From the NCBI GenBank assembly GCA_024234265.1, contig JACKOM010000006.1, forward strand, positions 1 through 64,000: a DNA stretch of 64,000 nt. Direction: 5' to 3'. Origin of the DNA: Oceanospirillaceae bacterium. GTDB lineage: Bacteria > Pseudomonadota > Gammaproteobacteria > Pseudomonadales > Oceanobacteraceae. Of the stretch, positions 36,856 through 45,767 are shown one piece after another. Positions within the stretch are counted from its first letter, which is position 1. Each line of letters opens with the position of its first letter. The notes under the pieces are model-generated. The model was not told where the DNA came from and ran no database searches. It saw only the letters and a list, made by a program, of their open reading frames with translations. The translations under genes and the position numbers were made by a program.

Positions 36856-39800
36856 TTACGCCGGAGTGGAAGGCTCCTTTGGGTGGAATAAATTCGCCAT
36901 TCTGCGTTTAAAACCTTCCATCAGGGTGTAATTTACCGGCACCAAAAACAGGGTGATAAATGTGGCGAACATGATGCCAAAGCCCAGCGAAATTGCCATG
37001 GGGATTAAAAATTGCGCCTGGGTTGATTGCTCAAATAATAAAGGCACTAATCCAATGAAGGTGGTAATCGAAGTGAGAAATATCGGGCGGAAACGTGCCG
37101 CGCCCGCATTTAATACCGCTTCACGCATTTGCATGCCGCTGGCTCTGTGTTGATTGATGTAATCAACCATCACCAGCGAATCGTTAACCACTACGCCCAC
37201 TAAAGCCATCATGCCCATCAGACTCATCAGGGATAAATCAGCACCTAACATCCAGTGGCCCATAATGGCGCCTATGATGCCAAAAGGAATGACTGACATC
37301 ACAATTAACGGCTGGCTATAGGATTTAAACGGTATCGCCAGCAGGCAGTAAATCATAAAGAAAATTAAACCAAGGCCACTGAGCAGGGATGAAAATGACT
37401 CCTGTTGCTCGCGGGCTTCACCTTCAAAGGAATAATGCACGCTGGGGTATTGTTGCAGGGTTTTATCCAGGAATTCCCGCAGGGAATTTTGTATCAGCAC
37501 CATATTGGTGGTTTGTTTATTGATATCAGCGGTAATGTTGACCGTACGCTCACGGTTGATGCGCGTAATGCTGGCAGGGCTGCTGCCCGGTTTAAACTTC
37601 ACCAGTTGCACCAATGGAATTTGGTTGCCGCTGTTATCACGAATCAATAAGTGCTGCAGGGCTGTAAAATCAGAGCGCTCGCTGAGCGGCTGGCGTAACA
37701 TGACTTTTACGTCATCACGCCCGCGCTGAATGCGCTCAACCGTAATGCCAAAATAGGCCTGGCGAATCTGGCTGAGTATGGATTCACGGGTCATGCCACT
37801 GGCCAGCGCCGTGGCGGTTAATTCAATATCCAGTTCATCTTTACCGTCGGAAAGACTGTCTGCAATATCAAATACGCCGGCATAGGTGCCCAGCTCCTGT
37901 TTGATCAGCTCCGATACTTTAGCGATGCTGCTTGCGTTACCGGTTAACTGGATATCAATCGGCTCGCCGCCACGGCCGAACTCAGCGCGGAAGGTTACCG
38001 ATTCGGCACCGGGTAGGGGACCAATTAATTTTCGCCATTCTTCCACTAATTCTGCGCTGGTGATTTTAGAGGTGCGCTCTTCAGGGGGCACAATTTCGAA
38101 CATGACTTTGCCTGTGTTGTTACCGCTGTTGCCACCGGTGACGGCCTGAATATCGAGAATAATGCCTTCTTTGGCGTAGCGCTGTTTAAGGGCAAAGGCG
38201 CTGTCGCTCATTTTTTTAATATAGCTGTCTGTTACATCGAATGGTGTGCCGGCCGGCATCTCGAGGCTGACCCGCGCAACTTCGCTTTGAATACGCGGGA
38301 AAAATACAAAACGCGTCCAGCCCGTTGTTACCAGCGCAATCATAACAACCAATATGCCGCAGAAAATCAGTACAGTGCTTAAACGATTTTTCAGGCAGAG
38401 GTTAAGTAGTGGCTGGTAATAGCGCAAAATAGCTTTTTCAAAATTATTGGCAAAATTCTGCTGCCATTGACTGAATTTATTTTCACTGCCATTGGTTTTT
38501 TTCAAACGGATATTTTTCAGGTGAGCCGGTAAAACAAATTTAGATTCCAGTAATGAGAACAACAAAATAGGAATGACCACGACTGGAATCTGGGTAAACA
38601 TAGCGCCTCGGTCGCCTTCCACAAAACTTAAGGGTAAAAAAGCAGCAATGGTTGTGAGCACGCCAAAGGTTACGGGTACTGCGACTTCCTGGGTGCCGCG
38701 TATTGCAGCTTGCAGGCCGCTCTCTGAGGATTTCAGGTGGGTATAGACGTTCTCGCCGGTGACGATGGCATCATCCACGACTATGCCCAGCACAAGAATA
38801 AACGCAAACAGGCTCATGACGTTGAGGGTAACCCCAAAAAACGGCATGACAATAAATGCCCCCATAAAGCTAACGGGGATACCGATAAATACCCAGAAAG
38901 CAATTGCCGGGCGCAGGAATAAGGCAAGAATAATTAAAACCAGTATGCCGCCTTGTAACGCATTGGATGTCAGGGTTTCAAGGCGTTTTTTCACTACCTC
39001 TGAGCGGTCACGCCAGTAATCCAGTGACATTCCCTGGGGCAGGTTTTTACGGGCATTTACGATAAAGGCTTTCACCTTGTCGGCGACTTGTATCGCGCTT
39101 TGATCACCGACGCGGTATACATCGATAAAAGCAGCGTTTTTGCCATTAAAACGACTGGATAATTCTGTCTCGCTGAAGCCGTTATTAATTTCGGCCAGTT
39201 CCCGTAAATAAACGGTTGCACCATTTTTATTCTGGATAATGGGAATATTGGCAAACTCATCGCTGTTGTATGCCTGCCCGCGAGAGCGAATTAAAATATC
39301 ACCGCCATCGGTGCGCAGGTTGCCGGCAGAAATATCCTGTGAGTAACTGCGTATGGTCTGCGCAACCTGATCAAGGGTCAGATTATATTCACGCAATTTG
39401 TCAGCACTGATGCTCAGGCTGATTTCATAATCCCGTATGCCATCCAGTTCAACCTGGGTGATACCTGGAATAGCCAGCAACTGATCGCGCAGGGTTTCGG
39501 CTTTTTGGCGGATTTCCATTTCATCCTGATCACCGGACACCACCAGTGTTATTACTTCTACTTTATGTTCGGCGAGGCTGATAACAGGGCGTTCGGCGTC
39601 GGCAGGGAAGGTGTTAATTGCATCAACACGGCTTTTAATATCGGCAAGTGCATCACGGGCGTTGTAACCATCTGCAATCTCGATACTGACCTTGGCACTG
39701 CCTTCACTTGAGCGGCTGGTAATTTTTTCAATGCTGGATAAATCCTGCACCGCTTCTTCGACCAGAATAGCAAGGCTCTGCTCGGCTTCTTCCGGGGAAG

Positions 39801-39957
39801 AACCCGGCAGGCTGACGTTTACGCTAACGACATTGCTTTCAAAATCCGGGAAGACTTCGAGTGGAATAAATTTATCAAGCGAGTAGGCCCCCAATGCAAG
39901 AATGGTGACCATAAATAAATTGGCTGCAACGTGGTTGCGGGCAAACCAGGCAATCAT
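36856..39957 (-). CDS. RND multidrug efflux permease
   Basis: This proton-driven AcrB-type transporter of 1033 residues moves hydrophobic or amphiphilic compounds to the outside. Twelve helices surround two large periplasmic domains. GIVVDDAIVTGENVYTHL gives the helix IV aspartates used for proton relay. FVEGDRGAMFTQIPVVVIPIL and VGVVVNDSLVMVDYINQHRA are family motifs. It resembles the smaller RND branch that pairs with one adaptor. It overlaps the adaptor gene by four bases. No outer-membrane channel gene is adjacent. Confidence 0.92.
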   Translation of the reverse strand: MIAWFARNHVAANLFMVTILALGAYSLDKFIPLEVFPDFESNVVSVNVSLPGSSPEEAEQSLAILVEEAVQDLSSIEKITSRSSEGSAKVSIEIADGYNARDALADIKSRVDAINTFPADAERPVISLAEHKVEVITLVVSGDQDEMEIRQKAETLRDQLLAIPGITQVELDGIRDYEISLSISADKLREYNLTLDQVAQTIRSYSQDISAGNLRTDGGDILIRSRGQAYNSDEFANIPIIQNKNGATVYLRELAEINNGFSETELSSRFNGKNAAFIDVYRVGDQSAIQVADKVKAFIVNARKNLPQGMSLDYWRDRSEVVKKRLETLTSNALQGGILVLIILALFLRPAIAFWVFIGIPVSFMGAFIVMPFFGVTLNVMSLFAFILVLGIVVDDAIVTGENVYTHLKSSESGLQAAIRGTQEVAVPVTFGVLTTIAAFLPLSFVEGDRGAMFTQIPVVVIPILLFSLLESKFVLPAHLKNIRLKKTNGSENKFSQWQQNFANNFEKAILRYYQPLLNLCLKNRLSTVLIFCGILVVMIALVTTGWTRFVFFPRIQSEVARVSLEMPAGTPFDVTDSYIKKMSDSAFALKQRYAKEGIILDIQAVTGGNSGNNTGKVMFEIVPPEERTSKITSAELVEEWRKLIGPLPGAESVTFRAEFGRGGEPIDIQLTGNASSIAKVSELIKQELGTYAGVFDIADSLSDGKDELDIELTATALASGMTRESILSQIRQAYFGITVERIQRGRDDVKVMLRQPLSERSDFTALQHLLIRDNSGNQIPLVQLVKFKPGSSPASITRINRERTVNITADINKQTTNMVLIQNSLREFLDKTLQQYPSVHYSFEGEAREQQESFSSLLSGLGLIFFMIYCLLAIPFKSYSQPLIVMSVIPFGIIGAIMGHWMLGADLSLMSLMGMMALVGVVVNDSLVMVDYINQHRASGMQMREAVLNAGAARFRPIFLTSITTFIGLVPLLFEQSTQAQFLIPMAISLGFGIMFATFITLFLVPVNYTLMEGFKRRMANLFHPKEPSTPA

Positions 39958-41105
39958 AATGTTTTACCTGTGCCGATGCCGGTAACCGGTGTGCCACTGC
40001 TGACCTGACCAAGGGGGGTAGTGACCAGCTCATCACCTTCATTTAACCCATCGGCAATGATGCTGTGCTGTGCATTTTGCCACAGAAGGCTCACATTGGT
40101 TTTTTGCAGGGCATGATCACGGATAGTGTAAACATAGCTGCCCTGATAAAGACTTTTATTGGGTATCACGATCACATCGTGCAGTTCTTTGCTGCGGATG
40201 CTGGCGTTGGCATATTGCCCGGGAATCAGTGCTGCCTGTTGGCCCGCGTGTGTAAAGGGTTTATTGATTCTGGCGATAACATGAATTTGTTGGGTGCTGT
40301 CGTCCAAAGCGCCGCTGATCCGGTTGGCTGTTGCGTTCCAAGTTGTATCGTCACCGTTAAGGTCACTGTTCAGCGTAATCTGAATGTTGTCAGGTTTTGT
40401 ATCCAGGCCTAATAAAGGGATTTCGTTGCGTTTGATTGGCAGGCGAATTTCTGCGTAATCGGTGGAATACAGGCTGGCAATGCTGGTATTGCTGTTGACC
40501 ACATCACCTAAATCCACATTGAGGCTTTTTACGCGTCCGTTATAAGGCGCGCGAATCGAGGTGCGCTGCAGGTTGAGCTGGGCCAGGTTAAGTTTGGCTT
40601 GTGCGGATTGTTCGCTTGCTTTGGCTGCCGCTAATTGGGGTTTACGCAGGGCAAATGCATTATCAGGGATAGTAAGGCCTGAGCTTTCCCATTCCCGTCT
40701 GGCTTGCTCGCTTTTGCTGATTTCTTCTTCAAGGGCCGCTTTGGCAGATGCCAGCTCGGCTTTGGCAATGTCTAGTTGTACCTGATAGTCCCTGTCATCA
40801 ATGCGCAGCAGTACATCACCTTTGCCAAATTCACCGCCTTCGCGCAAATGCTCGTTCACCCAGGTAATTTGGCCGCTGACCTGGGCTACCAAGGTACTTT
40901 GAATACCGGGTTGTACCCGGCCAAAACTGTTTAATACCACCTGGAAATTTTGTTTATGCAGCGTCTGACTTTCCACCTGCAGTTTTTCGGCTGCATTGGG
41001 CTTGTCGCGTTTTGCCTCTGGCTTAACGGTAAAAATAAAAAAAAGCAGGGCGGCAAATATGCCGGCAATCAATAAAGGTAACCAGAGGGTTTTGTTGTTT
41101 TGCAT
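39954..41105 (-). CDS. RND efflux membrane fusion protein
   Basis: This periplasmic adaptor of the efflux pump has 383 residues. An N-terminal helix (about 8-26) anchors it, with no lipobox cysteine. Lipoyl halves (GQITWVNEHLREGGEFGKGD and RAPYNGRVKSLNVDLGDVV) flank a coiled-coil hairpin (about 110-175), with a beta-barrel and the membrane-proximal domain behind. It is translated first, with its end overlapping the permease start. No TetR regulator is adjacent. Confidence 0.9.
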   Translation of the reverse strand: MQNNKTLWLPLLIAGIFAALLFFIFTVKPEAKRDKPNAAEKLQVESQTLHKQNFQVVLNSFGRVQPGIQSTLVAQVSGQITWVNEHLREGGEFGKGDVLLRIDDRDYQVQLDIAKAELASAKAALEEEISKSEQARREWESSGLTIPDNAFALRKPQLAAAKASEQSAQAKLNLAQLNLQRTSIRAPYNGRVKSLNVDLGDVVNSNTSIASLYSTDYAEIRLPIKRNEIPLLGLDTKPDNIQITLNSDLNGDDTTWNATANRISGALDDSTQQIHVIARINKPFTHAGQQAALIPGQYANASIRSKELHDVIVIPNKSLYQGSYVYTIRDHALQKTNVSLLWQNAQHSIIADGLNEGDELVTTPLGQVSSGTPVTGIGTGKTL

Positions 41106-41267
41106 GTATCACCTACGGGCAGAAGGGCTGAAACATGGTATCTGAATGCAGGGGCAGCGATAAGACTGCGAGTGCCATTTTACCCATCTTTACCGCTGTT
41201 GCGGAAAAGATTGTTGCTGCTAGGTCCTGCTGTGCTGCTGGACACAGGTGGGATGCTTTGCTAATTT

Positions 41268-41281
41268 AATTGTGTGCAATT
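41268..41281. promoter_or_regulatory. Palindrome upstream of gpx, candidate OhrR operator
   Basis: AATTGTGTGCAATT is a perfect inverted repeat with a 4-base centre, within a wider TTAATTG/CAATTTAA symmetry. It ends 18 bases before the gpx ATG. OhrR proteins bind A/T-rich inverted repeats of this look. The OhrR-type regulator gene overlaps gpx, so autoregulation through this site is a reasonable guess. Confidence 0.5.
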
Positions 41282-41299
41282 TAATTTGAGGCTATAAAA

Positions 41300-41806
41300 A
41301 TGGCAAACATATACGATTTCAGCGCGCAAACTATCAAGGGGCAGGAGCGCCCCCTGGAAGATTATCGCGGTAAAGTGCTGCTGGTGGTGAATACGGCATC
41401 TAAATGTGGTTTTACACCCCAATATGAGGGGTTAGAAGCACTCTACAAAACCTATGCGGGCAAGGGGCTGGAGATTCTGGGGTTCCCTTGTAACCAGTTT
41501 GGCCAACAGGAAAAAGGGGATAATCAGTCAATTGATTCCTTCTGTCAGCTTAACTACGGGGTGAGTTTCCCTATGTTTGCTAAGATTGATGTGAATGGTG
41601 AAAATGCCCATCCGGTTTTTAATTACCTTAAATCCGAAGCCCCCGGTGTTTTGGGAACTAAAAGCATAAAATGGAATTTCACGAAATTTCTGATTGATCA
41701 CAACGGGCGTGTTATTAAGCGTTTTGCCCCATTAACACCGCCTGAAAAAATCGAGCAGACCATCAAAGTGCTTGTGGACGTGCGTAACCAAGATGCAAAA
41801 AACTGA
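41300..41806 (+). CDS. Glutathione peroxidase-family thiol peroxidase
   Basis: This enzyme reduces peroxides with thiols; bacterial cysteine-type members often use thioredoxin. The 168 residues have peroxidatic C36 in NTASKCGFTPQYEGL, LGFPCNQFGQQE with the catalytic glutamine and a likely resolving cysteine, and KWNFTKFLID with the tryptophan and asparagine of the active site. It is followed by an overlapping OhrR-type regulator, which makes an organic peroxide response likely. TTGAGG precedes the ATG. Confidence 0.92.
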   Translation: MANIYDFSAQTIKGQERPLEDYRGKVLLVVNTASKCGFTPQYEGLEALYKTYAGKGLEILGFPCNQFGQQEKGDNQSIDSFCQLNYGVSFPMFAKIDVNGENAHPVFNYLKSEAPGVLGTKSIKWNFTKFLIDHNGRVIKRFAPLTPPEKIEQTIKVLVDVRNQDAKN

Positions 41807-42260
41807 TCAGCTTTTAAAACTTGAGAATCAGCTGTGTTTTCAGCTCTACAGTGCTTCACGCATGATGACCAAGTTATATCAGCCTTTGCTCAAGCCGCTG
41901 GGGATTACCTATCCCCAGTATCTTGTCATGCTGGTGATGTGGGAAAAGCCTATAGGCAGTAAGTTTACGGTGAGTGAGATAGGCGATTTATTGCTGCTTG
42001 ACTCGGGTACTCTAACGCCCTTGTTGAAAAGGCTTGAGCTTAAGCGCGTTATTCAGCGTCAGCGTGACAGTGAAGATGAGCGGCAGGTGATTGTGCGCTT
42101 GACGCCGGCAGGTGAGGCTTTAAAACAGCAGGCCCGTAAAATCCCGGAAAAGCTTCTGTGCCAGGTAGGTAAAAAAACTGACTCACTTGTCGCAATGCGC
42201 GAATCGTTGAAAATCTTAGTGGCTGATATGCTGGCGGTTGCAGAGCCAGAGGCTGATTAA
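41793..42260 (+). CDS. ohrR: OhrR-type MarR-family peroxide-sensing regulator
   Basis: This 155-residue protein begins KLENQLCFQLYSASRMMTK, which closely follows the N-terminus of Bacillus OhrR. C15 is at the reactive position. A second cysteine (C123, EKLLCQV) suggests the two-cysteine OhrR mechanism. The winged helix covers about 55-100 (SEIGDLLLLDSGTLTPLLKR). The ATG at 41793 overlaps the gpx end by 14 bases, so the two are translated together. No Ohr protein gene is present near it; gpx takes that place. Confidence 0.87.
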   Translation: MQKTDQLLKLENQLCFQLYSASRMMTKLYQPLLKPLGITYPQYLVMLVMWEKPIGSKFTVSEIGDLLLLDSGTLTPLLKRLELKRVIQRQRDSEDERQVIVRLTPAGEALKQQARKIPEKLLCQVGKKTDSLVAMRESLKILVADMLAVAEPEAD

Positions 42261-43033
42261 TCGTAGATTTGTTTCTTCGTTTCCCAGGCTTCTTCCTCAG
42301 CCAATTTCTCCATACCTTCAGCCAGTGAGTTGGAGGTATTTTTTGCACGGTTTTTTCTTTCTGCATCCAGTACGGTTTCTAGTTTGGCGATACGCTCTTC
42401 AAGTTCGGTTTGCTGATTGCGTAAGTACTTGGCAACCGGTGATTTAAGAATTGCTCCGCGTGCAACTTTAAATTTCCCCAGTGCTTTGCGCTGCTGATTC
42501 ATTTTGTCTGCGGCATTACCAATTCCATAGTTAAGGTCAATTGGCAGGCGGTACATGACTATTTTGATGTTTTTAATCACGGCTGCTGCATGACTGCGGG
42601 TGACACGCGATTCTTTGTTGGCGCGCAATGTCAGACGATGCAGATTTTGCAGCATCAGTCTGATTTCCTGGGCGACATCCGGATCCGTAAGGGGAACCCA
42701 TTGCGCCAGGCGCTGTGGGTTTTCTGATGCCAGCTTCGCTTGCTCCATCAAACCTTCCAATTCATCTTGCTGACTTTGTGTGCTGGTGCCCGACATTTTC
42801 TCTGTCAGCCCCAACAGATAGATGAGTTCTGTATAGATGAGCAGACGTGTGGCTTTATCCAGATAAGGGGAGGGCATGGCGCTGAGCATATTCTGCAGAC
42901 GTCGTAGGTCATCCTGCAGGTCAATAAGACGCCTTGCCCGCTCAATGCGGGCTTTTTCTAAAGCACCTTTGGCTATCACGCTGATGATGAGTACCGCGAT
43001 CAGGGCGACAGCGATGATGAGTGTAGATGTCAT
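42257..43033 (-). CDS. Unknown membrane-anchored coiled-coil protein
   Basis: This 258-residue protein has an N-terminal helix (TLIIAVALIAVLIISVIA, about 4-21) and a cytoplasmic part rich in charged helices, including RARRLIDLQDDLRRLQNML and LRNQQTELEERIAKLETVL. AAAGGTG lies before the ATG at 43033; the frame extends upstream through tRNA-Glu and is not coding there. It converges with ohrR, and the two stop codons overlap. I do not recognise the family. Confidence 0.6.
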   Translation of the reverse strand: MTSTLIIAVALIAVLIISVIAKGALEKARIERARRLIDLQDDLRRLQNMLSAMPSPYLDKATRLLIYTELIYLLGLTEKMSGTSTQSQQDELEGLMEQAKLASENPQRLAQWVPLTDPDVAQEIRLMLQNLHRLTLRANKESRVTRSHAAAVIKNIKIVMYRLPIDLNYGIGNAADKMNQQRKALGKFKVARGAILKSPVAKYLRNQQTELEERIAKLETVLDAERKNRAKNTSNSLAEGMEKLAEEEAWETKKQIYD

Positions 43034-43103
43034 TCCATTGGCACACCTTTGAGGCTTTCTAACAGTGTAGACAAGAATCAGAAAAGTTTTTGAGATCAAG
43101 GGC

Positions 43104-43132
43104 TTGACGAAACTTGGGAGTACCCATAGAAT
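43104..43132 (+). promoter_or_regulatory. Promoter of the first tRNA-Glu/tRNA-Gly pair
   Basis: TTGACG and TAGAAT are separated by 17 bases. A GC-rich stretch (GCGCGCC) follows, as in stringently controlled stable RNA promoters. It lies 49 bases before tRNA-Glu. Confidence 0.75.
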
Positions 43133-43180
43133 GCGCGCCACTTCAGCAATGAACTGAAACGCTTGCTGAAGAATGGTTAG

Positions 43181-43256
43181 GTCCCATTCGTCTAGAGGCC
43201 TAGGACACCGCCCTTTCACGGCGGTAACAGGGGTTCGACTCCCCTATGGGACGCCA
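43181..43256 (+). tRNA. tRNA-Glu(TTC), copy 1
   Basis: The 76 bases fold into a standard cloverleaf. The acceptor stem is GTCCCAT/ATGGGAC, the anticodon stem CCGCC/GGCGG holds loop CTTTCAC with anticodon TTC, the T-arm contains GTTCGACTC, and CCA is encoded. Confidence 0.96.
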
Positions 43257-43296
43257 ATTTGATTAGCTGTTTGTCCTGACAGTTAGTCGCCGGAAT

Positions 43297-43372
<76 letters not shown>

Positions 43373-43388
43373 AAGTTTCAAAAAATGC

Positions 43389-43416
43389 TTGCAAATCAAT
43401 GAGTTATCATTAAAAT
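43389..43416 (+). promoter_or_regulatory. Promoter of the second tRNA pair
   Basis: TTGCAA and TAAAAT are separated by 16 bases and followed by GCGCGGC, again a GC-rich discriminator. It lies just before the second tRNA-Glu, so the duplicated pair has its own promoter. Confidence 0.6.
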
Positions 43417-43434
43417 GCGCGGCATGTAGTTCAG

Positions 43435-43510
43435 GTCCCATTCGTCTAGAGGCCTAGGACACCGCCCTTTCACGGCGGTAACAGGGGTTCGACTCCCCTA
43501 TGGGACGCCA
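43435..43510 (+). tRNA. tRNA-Glu(TTC), copy 2
   Basis: This is identical by eye to copy 1 through all 76 bases including CCA. The flanks differ apart from a few bases. Confidence 0.96.
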
Positions 43511-43554
43511 AATTCAGATTGTTCGTCGGCCTATGCGGATAATCAAACAGGATT

Positions 43555-43630
<76 letters not shown>

Positions 43631-43637
43631 AAATACG

Positions 43638-43668
43638 AAAAAAGCCAGTCTTATGACTGGCTTTTTTT
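43638..43668. terminator. Terminator of the tRNA block
   Basis: AAGCCAGTC and GACTGGCTT pair across TTAT, with A residues before and seven T residues after. It lies between the tRNAs (+) and a minus-strand gene ending at 43709, and is usable from both sides. Confidence 0.87.
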
Positions 43669-43708
43669 ATGGGCGTTATTTGTGTTGCCGTGTTTTTAAT
43701 GCTGCACC

Positions 43709-44050
43709 TTAGTGCAGCATCTCGTTATCGGTCAGTTGCTGGTAATGATCGATTTCTTCGTCGCTTAACCAGTGCAGGGCATCGCCGCCCAGGTACCAGA
43801 GTGCATCACGGTTAAAATACGGCGCAAAGCCCGGGTAGTTACTGTATAAGCGGCTTACCCAGTATTGCCCCAAAAAAATGTGTTCCGGATCAGCAGCTTC
43901 TGCTTTTACTAAAATATCGTTAAGTTGTTGCAGGAAGCTTTGATCTTCCTCCGGAATTTCTTCAGCATTAAACGGATAGCCCTGAACCAGCGTATGCTTA
44001 AAATCGTGCATAATCGCGATAAAGTGTGTGCGCTGATTTAATTCGCTCAT
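43709..44050 (-). CDS. PA2817-like family protein
   Basis: This 113-residue cytoplasmic protein, MSELNQRTHFIAIMHDF..., has the motif LGQYWVSRLYSNYP followed by FNRDALWYLGGDALHWLSDEEI. That pattern resembles the family named after Pseudomonas PA2817, of unknown function; this is from memory. It is divergent from the ABC ATPase gene with only 11 bases between start codons. The frame continues to 44197 but those residues overlap the ABC gene and are rejected. Confidence 0.68.
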   Translation of the reverse strand: MSELNQRTHFIAIMHDFKHTLVQGYPFNAEEIPEEDQSFLQQLNDILVKAEAADPEHIFLGQYWVSRLYSNYPGFAPYFNRDALWYLGGDALHWLSDEEIDHYQQLTDNEMLH

Positions 44051-44061
44051 AGGCAAATACC

Positions 44062-45000
44062 ATGTTGACGGTTGATAAAACAAAACCTGCATTGTCCATT
44101 CGTGGCTTAACCAAAGTCTATGCAGGTGGCTTGCAGGCCCTGCGCGGCATTGATCTGGACGTAATGCCCGGTGATTTTTTTGCTTTGCTGGGGCCAAATG
44201 GCGCCGGTAAGTCTACCACATTAGGGATTGTTTCCGGATTGGTGAATAAGACCGAGGGGCAGGTTGAGTTGTTTGGCTGTGATATTGAAAAACAAGCTTT
44301 TGCGGCGAAGCGTTTACTGGGAGTGGTACCCCAGGAATTTAACTTTAATCAGTTTGAAAAAGTGCAGGACATTCTGATTACCCAGGCTGGATATTACGGG
44401 ATTCCCGCCAGCCGGGCGCGTGAGTCTGCGGAGCGGCATTTACGTGCACTGGGGCTGTGGGAGAAACGCGATCAGCAGTCACGATTGTTGTCCGGTGGTA
44501 TGAAACGCCGTTTGATGGTGGCCAGGGCCTTGGTACATGAACCTCAACTGCTGATTCTGGATGAGCCTACCGCTGGTGTGGATATTGAGCTGCGCCACAG
44601 CCTGTGGCAGTACATGCAGCAGCTTAATAAAGAAGGTGTGACGATTATTCTGACGACCCATTATCTCGAGGAGGCCGAGCAGTTATGCCGCCATATCGCG
44701 ATTATCAATAAGGGAGAAATTGTCAGTAATACCAGCAAGCGTCAGTTATTAAGTCAGTTACAAAGTCAGGCTTTTACCGTAGAGCTTGCCAGTCAGCATG
44801 AATTGACTGAGGACTTTGCCCTGCAAGGTTTTAATTTGCGTGTAGCGGATGCCCATAGTTTTGAGGTTGATCTGCCCAAGGGCGAGAGTTTAAACCCGTT
44901 GTTTGCGGCATTGTCGGCGCAGAATCTTGCGGTACTCAGCATTCAGCCAAAAAGTAACCGGCTTGAATCCCTGTTTGTTGATCTGGTGCGTAAGGTTTAG
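44062..45000 (+). CDS. ABC exporter ATPase (YadG-like)
   Basis: This 312-residue ATPase energises the permease gene just downstream. It has Walker A LGPNGAGKSTT (about 42-52), a Q-loop in VVPQEFNFN, signature LSGGMKRRL, Walker B LLILDEPTAGVD and H-loop LTTHYLEEAE. The C-terminal 80 residues (LLSQLQSQAFTVELAS...) form the regulatory tail of this subfamily. The start is chosen at 44062; an AGG lies about ten bases upstream. The yadGH pair is common, with unknown substrate. Confidence 0.9.
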   Translation: MLTVDKTKPALSIRGLTKVYAGGLQALRGIDLDVMPGDFFALLGPNGAGKSTTLGIVSGLVNKTEGQVELFGCDIEKQAFAAKRLLGVVPQEFNFNQFEKVQDILITQAGYYGIPASRARESAERHLRALGLWEKRDQQSRLLSGGMKRRLMVARALVHEPQLLILDEPTAGVDIELRHSLWQYMQQLNKEGVTIILTTHYLEEAEQLCRHIAIINKGEIVSNTSKRQLLSQLQSQAFTVELASQHELTEDFALQGFNLRVADAHSFEVDLPKGESLNPLFAALSAQNLAVLSIQPKSNRLESLFVDLVRKV

Positions 45001-45008
45001 GTGAATAT

Positions 45009-45767
45009 ATGTGGATTGCACTCAATACCATTTTAAGTAAAGAAATTCGCCGTTTTATGCGTATCTGGCAGCAAACCCTGCTGCCTCCGGCAATTACCAT
45101 GACCTTGTACTTTATTATTTTCGGTAATTTGATCGGGCAGCGCATCGGTGAGATGGGCGGTCATTCTTATATGGCGTTTATTGTGCCCGGCCTGATTATG
45201 ATGTCAGTAATTAACAATGCCTATGCGAATGTCTCATCGTCTTTTTTCTCTAACAAATTTCAGCGCAGTGTTGAGGAAATGTTAGTGGCGCCGCTGCCGG
45301 GCTGGGTAATTTTGTTGGGCTTTGTGGCGGGTGGTGTTGCACGGGGATTATGCGTAGGTGTGATAGTCACCATAGTTGCACTGTTTTTCACGGATTTGCA
45401 TCTGCACAGCTTCTGGATCACCACGCTAACAGTGTTGTTGTCATCAGTGCTCTTTTCGTTGGGTGGATTTATCAATGCCTTATATGCCAATAAATTTGAT
45501 GACATCAGTATTATTCCCACATTTGTTTTGACGCCGTTGTCGTACCTTGGGGGTGTTTTTTATTCAATATCCCTGTTGCCTGAGTCGTGGCAGTTGGTCT
45601 CTGCGTTTAATCCTGTTCTGTATATGGTCAATGCATTCCGTTATGGCATTCTGGGGGTGACAGATGTGAATCTGGCCCTGTGTTTTGGCATACTGCTGGT
45701 GATGATTGCATTGTTAAGTTTTATAAGCCTGCGTTTATTGGCTAAAGGAAAGGGGATTCGTCACTGA
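45009..45767 (+). CDS. ABC-2 exporter permease (YadH-like)
   Basis: This 252-residue permease has six membrane helices and the ABC-2 motif PLSYLGGVFYSISLLPESWQ near helix V. FSNKFQRSVEEMLVAPLPGW is the cytoplasmic coupling helix. It follows its ATPase after eight bases, and its TGA stop overlaps the queF ATG (TGATG), so three genes are translationally linked. Confidence 0.9.
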   Translation: MWIALNTILSKEIRRFMRIWQQTLLPPAITMTLYFIIFGNLIGQRIGEMGGHSYMAFIVPGLIMMSVINNAYANVSSSFFSNKFQRSVEEMLVAPLPGWVILLGFVAGGVARGLCVGVIVTIVALFFTDLHLHSFWITTLTVLLSSVLFSLGGFINALYANKFDDISIIPTFVLTPLSYLGGVFYSISLLPESWQLVSAFNPVLYMVNAFRYGILGVTDVNLALCFGILLVMIALLSFISLRLLAKGKGIRH

